A stretch of 7,733 bases of DNA from Zeimonas sp041678445. GTDB lineage: Bacteria; Pseudomonadota; Gammaproteobacteria; Burkholderiales; Burkholderiaceae_E. Below the pieces are notes generated by a model. The model saw only the letters and a list, made by a program, of their open reading frames with translations, was not told where the DNA came from and searched no databases. Numbering within the stretch: position 1 is the first letter of the stretch; each line of letters starts with the position of its first letter. Shown here piece by piece: positions 1-6,185 of the stretch. A program made the position numbers and the translations under genes. The DNA is taken from positions 1 through 7,733 of the forward strand of contig JBAYOD010000152.1 in the NCBI GenBank assembly GCA_041678445.1. Direction: 5' to 3'.

Positions 1-623
1 AAATCGCGCCAGACATCGAGGTTGCCGAGTTCGATGCGCGCCGCCCGACGCCGGAAGTGCGCGACGATCTTGGGCAGCAGGAAGCGCTCGGACTGGCCGA
101 CGCCGGTGTAGTTGAAGGGCCGCACGATCACCAGCGGCAGGCGCTCGTGCCACAGCGCAGCCATCTGCTCCATTGCCAGCTTGCTGACCGCGTAGTCGTT
201 GGCCGGTGCCGGCGGCGTCGCTTCGCTGAGCCGCCCCGCGGCGGCGTTGTCGCTGAGCCGACCCCCGGCGGCGTTTCCGTAGACGTTCGCGCTGCTGGCC
301 AGCACGACGCAGCCGGGTGCGTGATCGGCGCCGGCCAGCGCCGCCAGCAGCGCCCGGGTTCCGATCAGGTTGACCCGGTAGAAGGCTTCGGCGTCGTCGT
401 GACCCACGAAGGCGACTGCCGCCAGGTGGATCACCGCGTCGGGGCGCCAGTCAGCCACGGCCCGGCGCAGGCCCTCGGCATCGCCAAGGTCGACCTGCCG
501 GTAGGCCGGATCGCCGTCGCCGGCTTGCGAGCCCAGCCCGACCACTTCCCAGCCCGCGTCGCGCAGAGCCTGGGCCACGTAGCCCCCGGTAAAGCCCGTG
601 ATCCCCGTGATCAGCGCACGCAT
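1..623 (-). CDS. rmd: GDP-4-keto-6-deoxy-D-mannose reductase-like SDR enzyme, 3' end outside window
   Basis: Extended short-chain dehydrogenase/reductase. Its likely reaction is NAD(P)H-dependent reduction of the 4-keto group of the Gmd product, giving GDP-D-rhamnose. The first 207 codons are visible, and the frame is open to the window edge. Seen: N-terminal Rossmann motif GITGFTGG (residues 7-14), VIHLAA near residue 72, ASSANVYG (109-116, catalytic Ser region), YAVSK (Y144, K148), then VRPFNYTGVGQ and, at the edge, ELGNLDVWRD, the substrate-binding stretch typical of GDP-mannose-derived SDRs. ATG at 623 starts 11 bases after the gmd stop, with only a weak GAG as ribosome site. The gene order gmd-reductase supports the call. 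A nine-residue tandem duplication (NAAGGRLSD/NAAAGRLSE, residues 117-134) follows the VYG motif. Alternatives are a GDP-6-deoxy-talose-forming reductase or, less likely, GDP-L-fucose synthase, since the N-terminus and the region around YAVSK lack fucose-synthase features. The family is firm; the stereochemistry of the product is inferred. Confidence 0.78.
   Translation of the reverse strand, partial: MRALITGITGFTGGYVAQALRDAGWEVVGLGSQAGDGDPAYRQVDLGDAEGLRRAVADWRPDAVIHLAAVAFVGHDDAEAFYRVNLIGTRALLAALAGADHAPGCVVLASSANVYGNAAGGRLSDNAAAGRLSEATPPAPANDYAVSKLAMEQMAALWHERLPLVIVRPFNYTGVGQSERFLLPKIVAHFRRRAARIELGNLDVWRD
223..276. repeat. 27-bp tandem duplication inside the reductase gene
   Basis: Two adjacent 27-bp units, 223-249 and 250-276, match at 24 of 27 positions (differences at unit positions 12, 16 and 27). 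The length is a multiple of three, so the frame is kept. The minus strand encodes NAAGGRLSD followed by NAAAGRLSE, between VYG and the YAVSK catalytic motif. All three differences lie in this short stretch, which suggests a duplication that has begun to diverge. Confidence 0.92.
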
Positions 624-634
624 GGCTGATGCAC

Positions 635-1669
635 TCAGAACGAGAAACCGCGTTCGTTGCGCCCGATGTCGGCCTCGACCATCATCCGGCACAGCGTTTC
701 GAGCGAAGTCTGGGGTGCCCAGCCCAGCTCGCGGCGCGCCTTGCTCGCGTCACCGATCAGCAGATCGACTTCGGCCGGCCGGTAGAAACGCGGATTCACT
801 CGCACCAATGTCTTGCCGGACTGCGCGCAGCGGCCCTGCTCGGCTTCGCCGGTGCCCGACCACTCGATTTCGGTGCCTGCCGCCTGAAAGGCCATCGTGA
901 CGAAATCCCGTACCGGCACGGTCCGGTTGGTCGCAAGCAGATAGGTATCGGGTTCGGGAGCCTGCAACATCCGCCACATGCCGTCGACGTATTCGCGGGC
1001 ATAGCCCCAGTCGCGCCGCGCATCGAGGTTGCCGAGTTCGAGCACGTCGAGCCGGCCCAGGTGGATCTTCGCGACCGAGTCGGTGATCTTGCGGGTCACG
1101 AACTCGCGGCCCCGCAACGGCGATTCGTGGTTGAACAGGATTCCGCTGGTCCCGAAGATCCCGTAGCTCTCGCGGTAATTGACCGTCATCCAGTGCGCGT
1201 ACAGCTTGGCCACGCCATAGGGGCTGCGTGGGTAGAACGGCGTGGCTTCGGTCTGCGGCACCTGCTGGACCTTGCCGAACATCTCCGAGGTCGACGCCTG
1301 GTAGTAGCGCACGGTGGCGTCGACGATCCGGATCGCCTCGAGCAGGTTGACCGCGCCGATTCCGGTGATCTCGGCCGTGGTCACCGGCTGGTCGAAGGAC
1401 ACCCCGACGAAGCTCTGCGCAGCCAGGTTGTAGACCTCGCGCGCACCGGTGCGTGACAGCAGACGGATGCAGGCCGACAGGTCGGTCAGATCCAGTTCGT
1501 CCAGATGCAGCGAAGGGTGGTCGGCGATGCCGAGCTCCTCGATGCGCCAGAAATTGACCGAGCTCGTGCGCCGGTAGGCGCCGTGCACCGTGTAACCCTT
1601 GTCGAGCAGCAGTTGCGCCAGGTAGGCGCCGTCCTGACCGGTGATGCCGGTAATGATTGCAGTGGTCAT
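635..1669 (-). CDS. gmd: GDP-mannose 4,6-dehydratase
   Basis: Converts GDP-D-mannose to GDP-4-keto-6-deoxy-D-mannose, the branch point for GDP-D-rhamnose, GDP-L-fucose, GDP-6-deoxytalose and GDP-perosamine; cytoplasmic. The 344-residue protein is within the family's usual range. Seen: GITGQDG nucleotide-binding loop (8-14); the RR pair (33-34) followed by TSSVNFWRI, matching the NADP-binding part of this family; YNLAAQSFVGVSF (80-92); STSEMFG with T127 and E129; YGVAK with Y151 and K155. These match the family's catalytic Thr/Glu/Tyr/Lys set. NHESPLRG and ELGNLDARRDWGYA further along are also family hallmarks. The ATG overlaps the stop of the glycosyltransferase gene as ATGA, and an AAAGGG ribosome site (1674-1679) sits in that gene's last codons, so translation is probably coupled. 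The downstream reductase gene starts 11 bases after its TGA. All key residues are intact. Which final sugar is made depends on the partner reductase. Confidence 0.97.
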   Translation of the reverse strand: MTTAIITGITGQDGAYLAQLLLDKGYTVHGAYRRTSSVNFWRIEELGIADHPSLHLDELDLTDLSACIRLLSRTGAREVYNLAAQSFVGVSFDQPVTTAEITGIGAVNLLEAIRIVDATVRYYQASTSEMFGKVQQVPQTEATPFYPRSPYGVAKLYAHWMTVNYRESYGIFGTSGILFNHESPLRGREFVTRKITDSVAKIHLGRLDVLELGNLDARRDWGYAREYVDGMWRMLQAPEPDTYLLATNRTVPVRDFVTMAFQAAGTEIEWSGTGEAEQGRCAQSGKTLVRVNPRFYRPAEVDLLIGDASKARRELGWAPQTSLETLCRMMVEADIGRNERGFSF

Positions 1670-4600
1670 TGAACCCTTTGGTCGATCGACCCGGTACGCG
1701 GCGGCACGGTCTTGCCGCGCGCCGCCCCGGTATGGGAAGCAAGCCAGTCCGGCGGTTCGATCCCCTGCTGCGCGAAGCCGCGCAACAGGTTCTCGACGAA
1801 GCCGGGGGTCACCTCGTAATGGCGCTCCCGCAGGAACAGCTCGCGGTAGCGTTGCGGATGCTTGCGGTACAGCAGCGCATCCTTCTCGAAGAAACGGACC
1901 CGCTGGGCGGCCGACTCGCGTTCGAGCGAACGCGGCTGCGCCGGATGCAGGACCGCGACATCCGGAGCATACGGAACCCGGCCGAGGTCCTGCAAACGCC
2001 AGCCGAAGTCGGTGTCCTCGCGAAAGTGCGGATGATCGAAGTCGAGGTCGAAGCCGCCCAGCGCCACGAAGTGCGCCGTGCGCACCATCATGTTCGCCGT
2101 CATGAAGCCGATTCCTTCGAAGCCGACGTTGGTCACCGGCCGCCAGGCCGGATCGCCGTGGTGGGTCGACGTGATCATGCCCTCGACACCGGCCACCTCC
2201 GGGTCGCCGAAGTAGCGTCGCGCATTGACCAGCCAGTCGGCCTCGGGCAGACAGTCGTCGTCGGTGAACGCAATGACCGCCCCTTGCGCCAGTGCGGCCC
2301 CGGTATTGCGCGCACGGACCGCCCCCTTGACCGGCGTGTGGAAGTACAGCAGGGGGAAGCCGAAATCGCCGCTCGCCCCCGCCCAGGGCCGGGCGCTCTG
2401 GTCGATGACGATGACCTCGAAGTCGCGCTCGATCTGGGCTGCCAGCCGCTCCATCAGCTCGGCCAGCTGGGCCGGCCGCTCGTAGCTCGGGATCACTACC
2501 GAGAAGGCCGGCGCCCGCTGACCGGCACTCTGGCGGCGGGCCTTGAGCATCGCACCGGTGTGCTCGCTGATCCGCTCCCAGGCATAGCCGGCCTCCACGC
2601 AGGCGCGGGCCTGGCTGCCGATCCGCTCGCGGCTGGCCGGATCGTGCAGCCGCTCGATGGCGGCGACGAAGGCAGCGACCGTCGGCTCGGCCACCACCAT
2701 GACCGTACGTCCGCCCGCGACGATCCCGCGCGCACCGATCGCCGTGGTGATGGTCGGCAGGGCCGCCGCCATGAAGTCGAACATCTTGATGTTGGTGCCC
2801 GAACCCGAGAACATCGGATTCACGGCAAGGTCACAGGCGGCGAACCAGTCGTTCTTGGCCGCCTCGTCGAGCCCCCCGGTGATGCGCAGGTTGTCGCCCC
2901 GGACACCGCCGAGCGCCGTGCCGACACCACCGGCGATCACGAACAGCACCCCGGGCATGGCCGGGGCCAGCTGCTCGGCAATGAAGCGGGCCGCCTCCAC
3001 GTTGGGCCCGTAGGGGCTGCCGATGAAGATCGCCGCAAGCTGCTCGTCGGCGATCCCCAGGCGACGGCGCAACCGGGCCCGGACCGCCGCCTCGGGCCGG
3101 TGCCTGTCCTGCACCATCACCCCGTTGGGCACGACCCGCATCTTCGCGGTCGGGAACTCGTAGATCCGCGCGAAACGCTCGAGATCCTCCTGCGAACAGG
3201 CGAAGATCAGGTCGGCCGCCCGGCCCAGCGCGTACTCATCCTGCACCAGGGCGCGCAGCAACTCCGCCTCGACCGGATTGGCCTCGTCGAGCAGCTGCGC
3301 CCGCAGAAAGCCCTCGACGTTATGCGAATCGTAGACCAGCACCTGCGACGGCGAAACCGCGTCGCGCACGAGCGGATAGACCCACGGGTGCGAGAAGACC
3401 ACGACCTGGGCCCAGGCGATCGCGTCGCGGGCCGCCTGCAGATAGTCGGGCGACAAGGCGCCCTGGCGGCCGAAGGCGATGTCGATCACGGTCTTGCCGC
3501 CGGCTCGCGCCGACAGCTCATGCGCCGCCGCATGATGGCTGTCGCTGAGCGGCACGTCGATCTCTTCGAGGCTGTCACTGAGCCGGTGGCGCCGATAGCG
3601 CTCGCCCGGCCAGTCGTAGCTGCCCACGTAGCGGCACTCGACGCCGGGGCCCAGCCGGTGATACAGGCCAAGCAGACGCTGCCGCCCGCCACCGACCGGC
3701 GGGTCGATCGGCTGCATGTCGAGGACCGCGACCCGGGTCGGCCCCTGTACTGCAGGGGCCGGCGACCGTTCGCTGGCCGCCAGCAGCCGGGAGGCCAATT
3801 CGGGCCAACCCATGGCGGCCCGCGCAGCCGCCAGTTGCGCGGCGCCCCGCTGCCCCATCCGGGCGGCCTCTTCACGATGCTCGAACAGCCACTCCAGCCC
3901 CTGGCGCACGCTCTCGACCTGCGGCGTACAGATCAGCCCGCTTTCGCCATGCCGGACGATATGGGCCGGCTCGCCGGAATCGCGGCAAGTGAGCACCGGC
4001 TTGCCGCTGGCGAAGGCCTCCAGCGTCACATAACCGTAGTCTTCGCGAATCGGCACGAAGGGAACCGCCAGCGCACCCGCATAGCGGGCCGCCAGCGCTT
4101 CATCGTCGATGCGACCCAGGAACTCGATCCGCGGATCGTTACCGGCCAGGCGTCGCAGTTCGGCCTCGGCCTGTCCGGTACCGGCGATCAGCAGCCGCAT
4201 CGGAAGATTCGAGGCCCGCATCGCGGCGATCACCAGATCGACGCGCTTCCACGGATGGAGCCGGCCAGGCAGGAAGAAGTAATCGCCGGCCGGACCCGGC
4301 GAGAAACCCTCGACACCCAGCGGTGGATGCAGGACGCCGGCATCCAGGCCGGTCCAGCGGTAGAGTCGCCCGGCCACCTCGTGACCGATCGCAAAGCGCG
4401 CCCGCGCCGCCGACAGCGCCTCGAAGTCGCGCGCCTGGATCGCGGCACGGTAAGCGTAGAGCTCGTCACGCGCCTCCGGAAAGCTCTGGTGGAACATGTC
4501 GTCGAAGGCGCGCACGGTGTGCACCAGATAGACGACATGACGCGGATGGCGGATCGCATAGGTCGGCGTCTTGGTCGAGACGACGACGTCGAAGCGGGAC

Positions 4601-4800
4601 AGGTCCATCGCGGCGAAGTGCTCGTAGTTCGCCACGATCTGCTCGAAGCTGCCCTCGTCGCAGGCCGGCGTGATCAGTTCCGCCTCGCAGCCGATTGCCG
4701 TGAAACCCTCGGTCAGCGACCGGTACAGCCGTTCGGCACCACCGGTCTCGGCATTCGCCGAACCCGCACCCAGCACCGCCACACGGATCGGGCTGCTCAT
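1666..4800 (-). CDS. three-domain glycosyltransferase (GT4-GT4-GT2 type fusion)
   Basis: A 1044-residue protein carrying three glycosyltransferase domains, expected to work in the cytoplasm at the inner membrane to extend a lipid-linked glycan. Domain 1 (about 5-345) is GT-B, GT4-like: GGAERL (20-25), GRLHPWKRVDLVI (179-191), and an E-x7-E motif, E253 to E261 in EDYGYVTLE. Domain 2 (about 355-755) is a second GT-B domain: PPVGGGRQR (367-375), SHNVEGF (492-498), VVPNGV (556-561), SGSGTNIKMFDFMAA (665-679) with Asp where the second Glu often sits. Domain 3 (about 766-1000) is GT-A, GT2-like: FSVVIPSYERP, a DDD motif (847-849) and REDTDFGWRL with E928-D929 as likely catalytic base region. No signal peptide or transmembrane segment is seen. 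ATG overlaps the preceding stop as ATGA and has a strong purine-rich ribosome site. Donor and linkage cannot be read from sequence; GDP-D-rhamnose or GDP-mannose is plausible from the neighbours. The multidomain layout recalls polymerising transferases of ABC-dependent O-antigens, such as WbdA, but domain content differs. Confidence 0.94.
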   Translation of the reverse strand: MSSPIRVAVLGAGSANAETGGAERLYRSLTEGFTAIGCEAELITPACDEGSFEQIVANYEHFAAMDLSRFDVVVSTKTPTYAIRHPRHVVYLVHTVRAFDDMFHQSFPEARDELYAYRAAIQARDFEALSAARARFAIGHEVAGRLYRWTGLDAGVLHPPLGVEGFSPGPAGDYFFLPGRLHPWKRVDLVIAAMRASNLPMRLLIAGTGQAEAELRRLAGNDPRIEFLGRIDDEALAARYAGALAVPFVPIREDYGYVTLEAFASGKPVLTCRDSGEPAHIVRHGESGLICTPQVESVRQGLEWLFEHREEAARMGQRGAAQLAAARAAMGWPELASRLLAASERSPAPAVQGPTRVAVLDMQPIDPPVGGGRQRLLGLYHRLGPGVECRYVGSYDWPGERYRRHRLSDSLEEIDVPLSDSHHAAAHELSARAGGKTVIDIAFGRQGALSPDYLQAARDAIAWAQVVVFSHPWVYPLVRDAVSPSQVLVYDSHNVEGFLRAQLLDEANPVEAELLRALVQDEYALGRAADLIFACSQEDLERFARIYEFPTAKMRVVPNGVMVQDRHRPEAAVRARLRRRLGIADEQLAAIFIGSPYGPNVEAARFIAEQLAPAMPGVLFVIAGGVGTALGGVRGDNLRITGGLDEAAKNDWFAACDLAVNPMFSGSGTNIKMFDFMAAALPTITTAIGARGIVAGGRTVMVVAEPTVAAFVAAIERLHDPASRERIGSQARACVEAGYAWERISEHTGAMLKARRQSAGQRAPAFSVVIPSYERPAQLAELMERLAAQIERDFEVIVIDQSARPWAGASGDFGFPLLYFHTPVKGAVRARNTGAALAQGAVIAFTDDDCLPEADWLVNARRYFGDPEVAGVEGMITSTHHGDPAWRPVTNVGFEGIGFMTANMMVRTAHFVALGGFDLDFDHPHFREDTDFGWRLQDLGRVPYAPDVAVLHPAQPRSLERESAAQRVRFFEKDALLYRKHPQRYRELFLRERHYEVTPGFVENLLRGFAQQGIEPPDWLASHTGAARGKTVPPRTGSIDQRVQ
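3739..3761. repeat. perfect 9-bp inverted repeat (hairpin) in the linker between glycosyltransferase domains 1 and 2
   Basis: Arms at 3739-3747 and 3753-3761 are exact reverse complements, mostly G/C, with a 5-base loop at 3748-3752. On the coding strand it covers codons 347-354, the Pro/Ala-rich linker PAPAVQGP between the first and second glycosyltransferase domains. There is no U run after it, so it does not look like an intrinsic terminator. Confidence 0.75.
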
Positions 4801-5153
4801 TGCCCCCCCTCCCCGGCCCCGCTGCCTCCGGCCGGCGTGGCTGCTGCGCGGGTAGCCCCGGCCTGCGCAGCGGCTGCCGAGCCAGCCCGGACCTGCGCGG
4901 CGACTTCGGCGCGCACGCGCGACAGCAGTTCGTCGATGGCGAGCGCACCCGGCTCGCCGTCCAGGCCGATATCGGCCATCGGCGCGCCCGCTCGCCCGAC
5001 GGGTGCGGCAACCGGGCGACCGTAGAGCAGCCAGGTCGCCACCCGGATCAGGGCCGGATGGCGGTGCAGCAGGCGTCTGAGTACGCCGCCCAGCCAGGGC
5101 TGACGACGCGCCCAGTAGGCCAGCGGACGAAGCATTCGAGCAATGGGATTCAT
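4797..5153 (-). CDS. small basic protein of unknown function between methyltransferase and glycosyltransferase
   Basis: A 118-residue protein I do not recognise as a named family. The N-terminal part (1-47) is rich in Arg, Leu and Trp, with repeated Pro-hydrophobic and Leu-Leu units (RRQPWLGGVLRRLLHRHP, then WLLYGRP); it could form amphipathic helices that lie on the membrane. Residues 60-90 form a plausible acidic/basic helix (DELLSRVRAEVAAQVRA). Residues 91-118 are low-complexity Ala/Gly. There is no signal peptide and no clear transmembrane span. The ATG directly follows the TAA of the methyltransferase gene, in the same frame, with AAGGA (5158-5162) as ribosome site. Its TGA overlaps the glycosyltransferase ATG. 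It may be a detached C-terminal tail of the methyltransferase, acting as an anchor or partner for the synthesis complex; this is inference. Coding status rests on operon fit, ribosome site and composition. Confidence 0.72.
   Translation of the reverse strand: MNPIARMLRPLAYWARRQPWLGGVLRRLLHRHPALIRVATWLLYGRPVAAPVGRAGAPMADIGLDGEPGALAIDELLSRVRAEVAAQVRAGSAAAAQAGATRAAATPAGGSGAGEGGQ
4803..4814 (-). promoter_or_regulatory. purine-rich ribosome binding site for the glycosyltransferase, containing a G7 tract
   Basis: On the coding strand this reads GGGGAGGGGGGG, with GGAGG seven bases before the ATG at 4800. It lies inside the last codons of the preceding small gene. The run of seven G (4803-4809) is the longest homopolymer I noticed in the window. 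Confidence 0.75.
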
Positions 5154-6185
5154 TTAGTCCTTACCGACCAGCCGCCTCAGCAAAGTGGCCAGTCCGCGCA
5201 ACGGTCCGGTGATTCGCCAGGAGCGGCTGGCGTAGACGGCTTCGAGTCGATTCGCCAGTGATGCGGCCACCTCGGCGCTTGCCTGGGCCGAGGCCTCCAG
5301 CGCAACGATCCGCGCCTGCATTGCCTCATGACGTCCGGCCTCGGCGGTCCGCGCCGCCTCGATGGCCGTCACCCGTTCGTCGAGCGCCCTGCCGACGGGC
5401 CCCGACATGCCACCCTCGACACCCTCCAGACGTTCGGCAAGCAGCCGGTCGTAGCGATCGGCCAGCGCAGCGCGCGAAATGCCGTCTTCGATGGCGAATG
5501 CAGCATCGAGCGCATCGACGACCGCTTGCGGCCCGCCCTTCCGGGCAAGCACCGAATAGTCGGGACTCACCCCCTCGATCACCTGACGCAGGCCCAGCAC
5601 CGGGGCGCTCATCAGCGCCGGGTCGTGCTGCAGCCGCAACACCTGCACCCGCTCGAAGCCATGGAACCGGGCCAGAAAGGACAGCAGGGCCGCCGGCAGC
5701 GGGCGCGTGTGGGTCGGATCCAGATAGAACGACTCGGTGCCGACCACCAGGTTCTCGGGGTTCGGCGTTTCCATGACCAGCAGGCCGCCCGGGCGCAGCA
5801 CCCGCAGCGCCTCGACGATCAGTGCCTGCAGGGTCTCGAACGGCAGGTGCTCGACCAGGTGAAAGGCGCTGACCAGCGCGAAGGACTCATCCGGTTGCGC
5901 GCGCAGCCAGGCGAGCGCGTCGCCGCGCTCGACGGTCAGTCCGCGCTCGCGGCAATCGGCCAGCATGTCCTCGTCGAGATCGATCCCCTGACCGGCCAGG
6001 CCCTCGGCGGCCAGCAGTTCGAGCCACTCGCCACGCCCGCAGCCGAGATCCGCGCCGCTGGCCTGCGGGAATGCGGCCTTCAGGGCCTGGATGAAGGGGC
6101 GATAGACCGCCAGGCGACCCGCGATCAGTTCGCGCGAACCACGATAGCAGTCCTCGAAGGCCCGATAGAAGCCGGTCCCCGTCAT
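5154..6185 (-). CDS. SAM-dependent methyltransferase with C-terminal coiled coil, WbdD-like chain terminator candidate
   Basis: Class I methyltransferase of 343 residues. Seen: YRGSRELIAGRLAVYRPFI (14-32), the usual lead-in for this O-antigen subfamily; SAM motif I DLGCGRGEW (46-54); acidic GIDLDEDM (67-74) with D69 as probable ribose ligand; HLVEHLP (109-115); ALRVLRPGGLLVMETPNPEN (125-144 region); FYLDPTHTRPLP (153-164). Residues about 263-318 have coiled-coil heptad character, and the end SRSWRITGPLR (320-330) is a tail I know from many polysaccharide-cluster proteins. In the WbdD family such an enzyme methylates the non-reducing end and its coiled coil helps set chain length. No kinase domain follows here, so a methyl-only cap is inferred. 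I chose ATG 6185, which overlaps the wzt stop as ATGA; an in-frame start at 6290 would add 35 residues lying wholly inside wzt. The ribosome site is weak (GGAG 11 bases upstream). It ends with TAA, abutted by the next gene in frame. Confidence 0.92.
   Translation of the reverse strand: MTGTGFYRAFEDCYRGSRELIAGRLAVYRPFIQALKAAFPQASGADLGCGRGEWLELLAAEGLAGQGIDLDEDMLADCRERGLTVERGDALAWLRAQPDESFALVSAFHLVEHLPFETLQALIVEALRVLRPGGLLVMETPNPENLVVGTESFYLDPTHTRPLPAALLSFLARFHGFERVQVLRLQHDPALMSAPVLGLRQVIEGVSPDYSVLARKGGPQAVVDALDAAFAIEDGISRAALADRYDRLLAERLEGVEGGMSGPVGRALDERVTAIEAARTAEAGRHEAMQARIVALEASAQASAEVAASLANRLEAVYASRSWRITGPLRGLATLLRRLVGKD
5158..5162 (-). promoter_or_regulatory. ribosome binding site for the small basic protein
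   Basis: AAGGA on the coding strand, four bases before the ATG at 5153 and within the last two sense codons of the methyltransferase gene. It is the main local evidence that translation restarts at the TAA-ATG junction rather than the small ORF being only a stop-separated remnant. Confidence 0.6.

Noticed and set aside
57..1456. Plus-strand open frames at 57-629 and 629-1456
   Set aside because: They lie antisense to the reductase and gmd, whose catalytic motifs are intact on the minus strand.
3739..3761. Intrinsic terminator at the hairpin in the glycosyltransferase gene
   Set aside because: No run of T follows the stem on either strand and it lies inside an intact coding frame.
1657..5025. 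A 1122-codon open frame on the plus strand, antisense to the glycosyltransferase
   Set aside because: It is codon-aligned with the minus-strand gene, so its stops could arise only from TTA, CTA or TCA codons there, which this GC-rich gene does not use. The product has no recognisable domain and the minus-strand protein has clear motifs.
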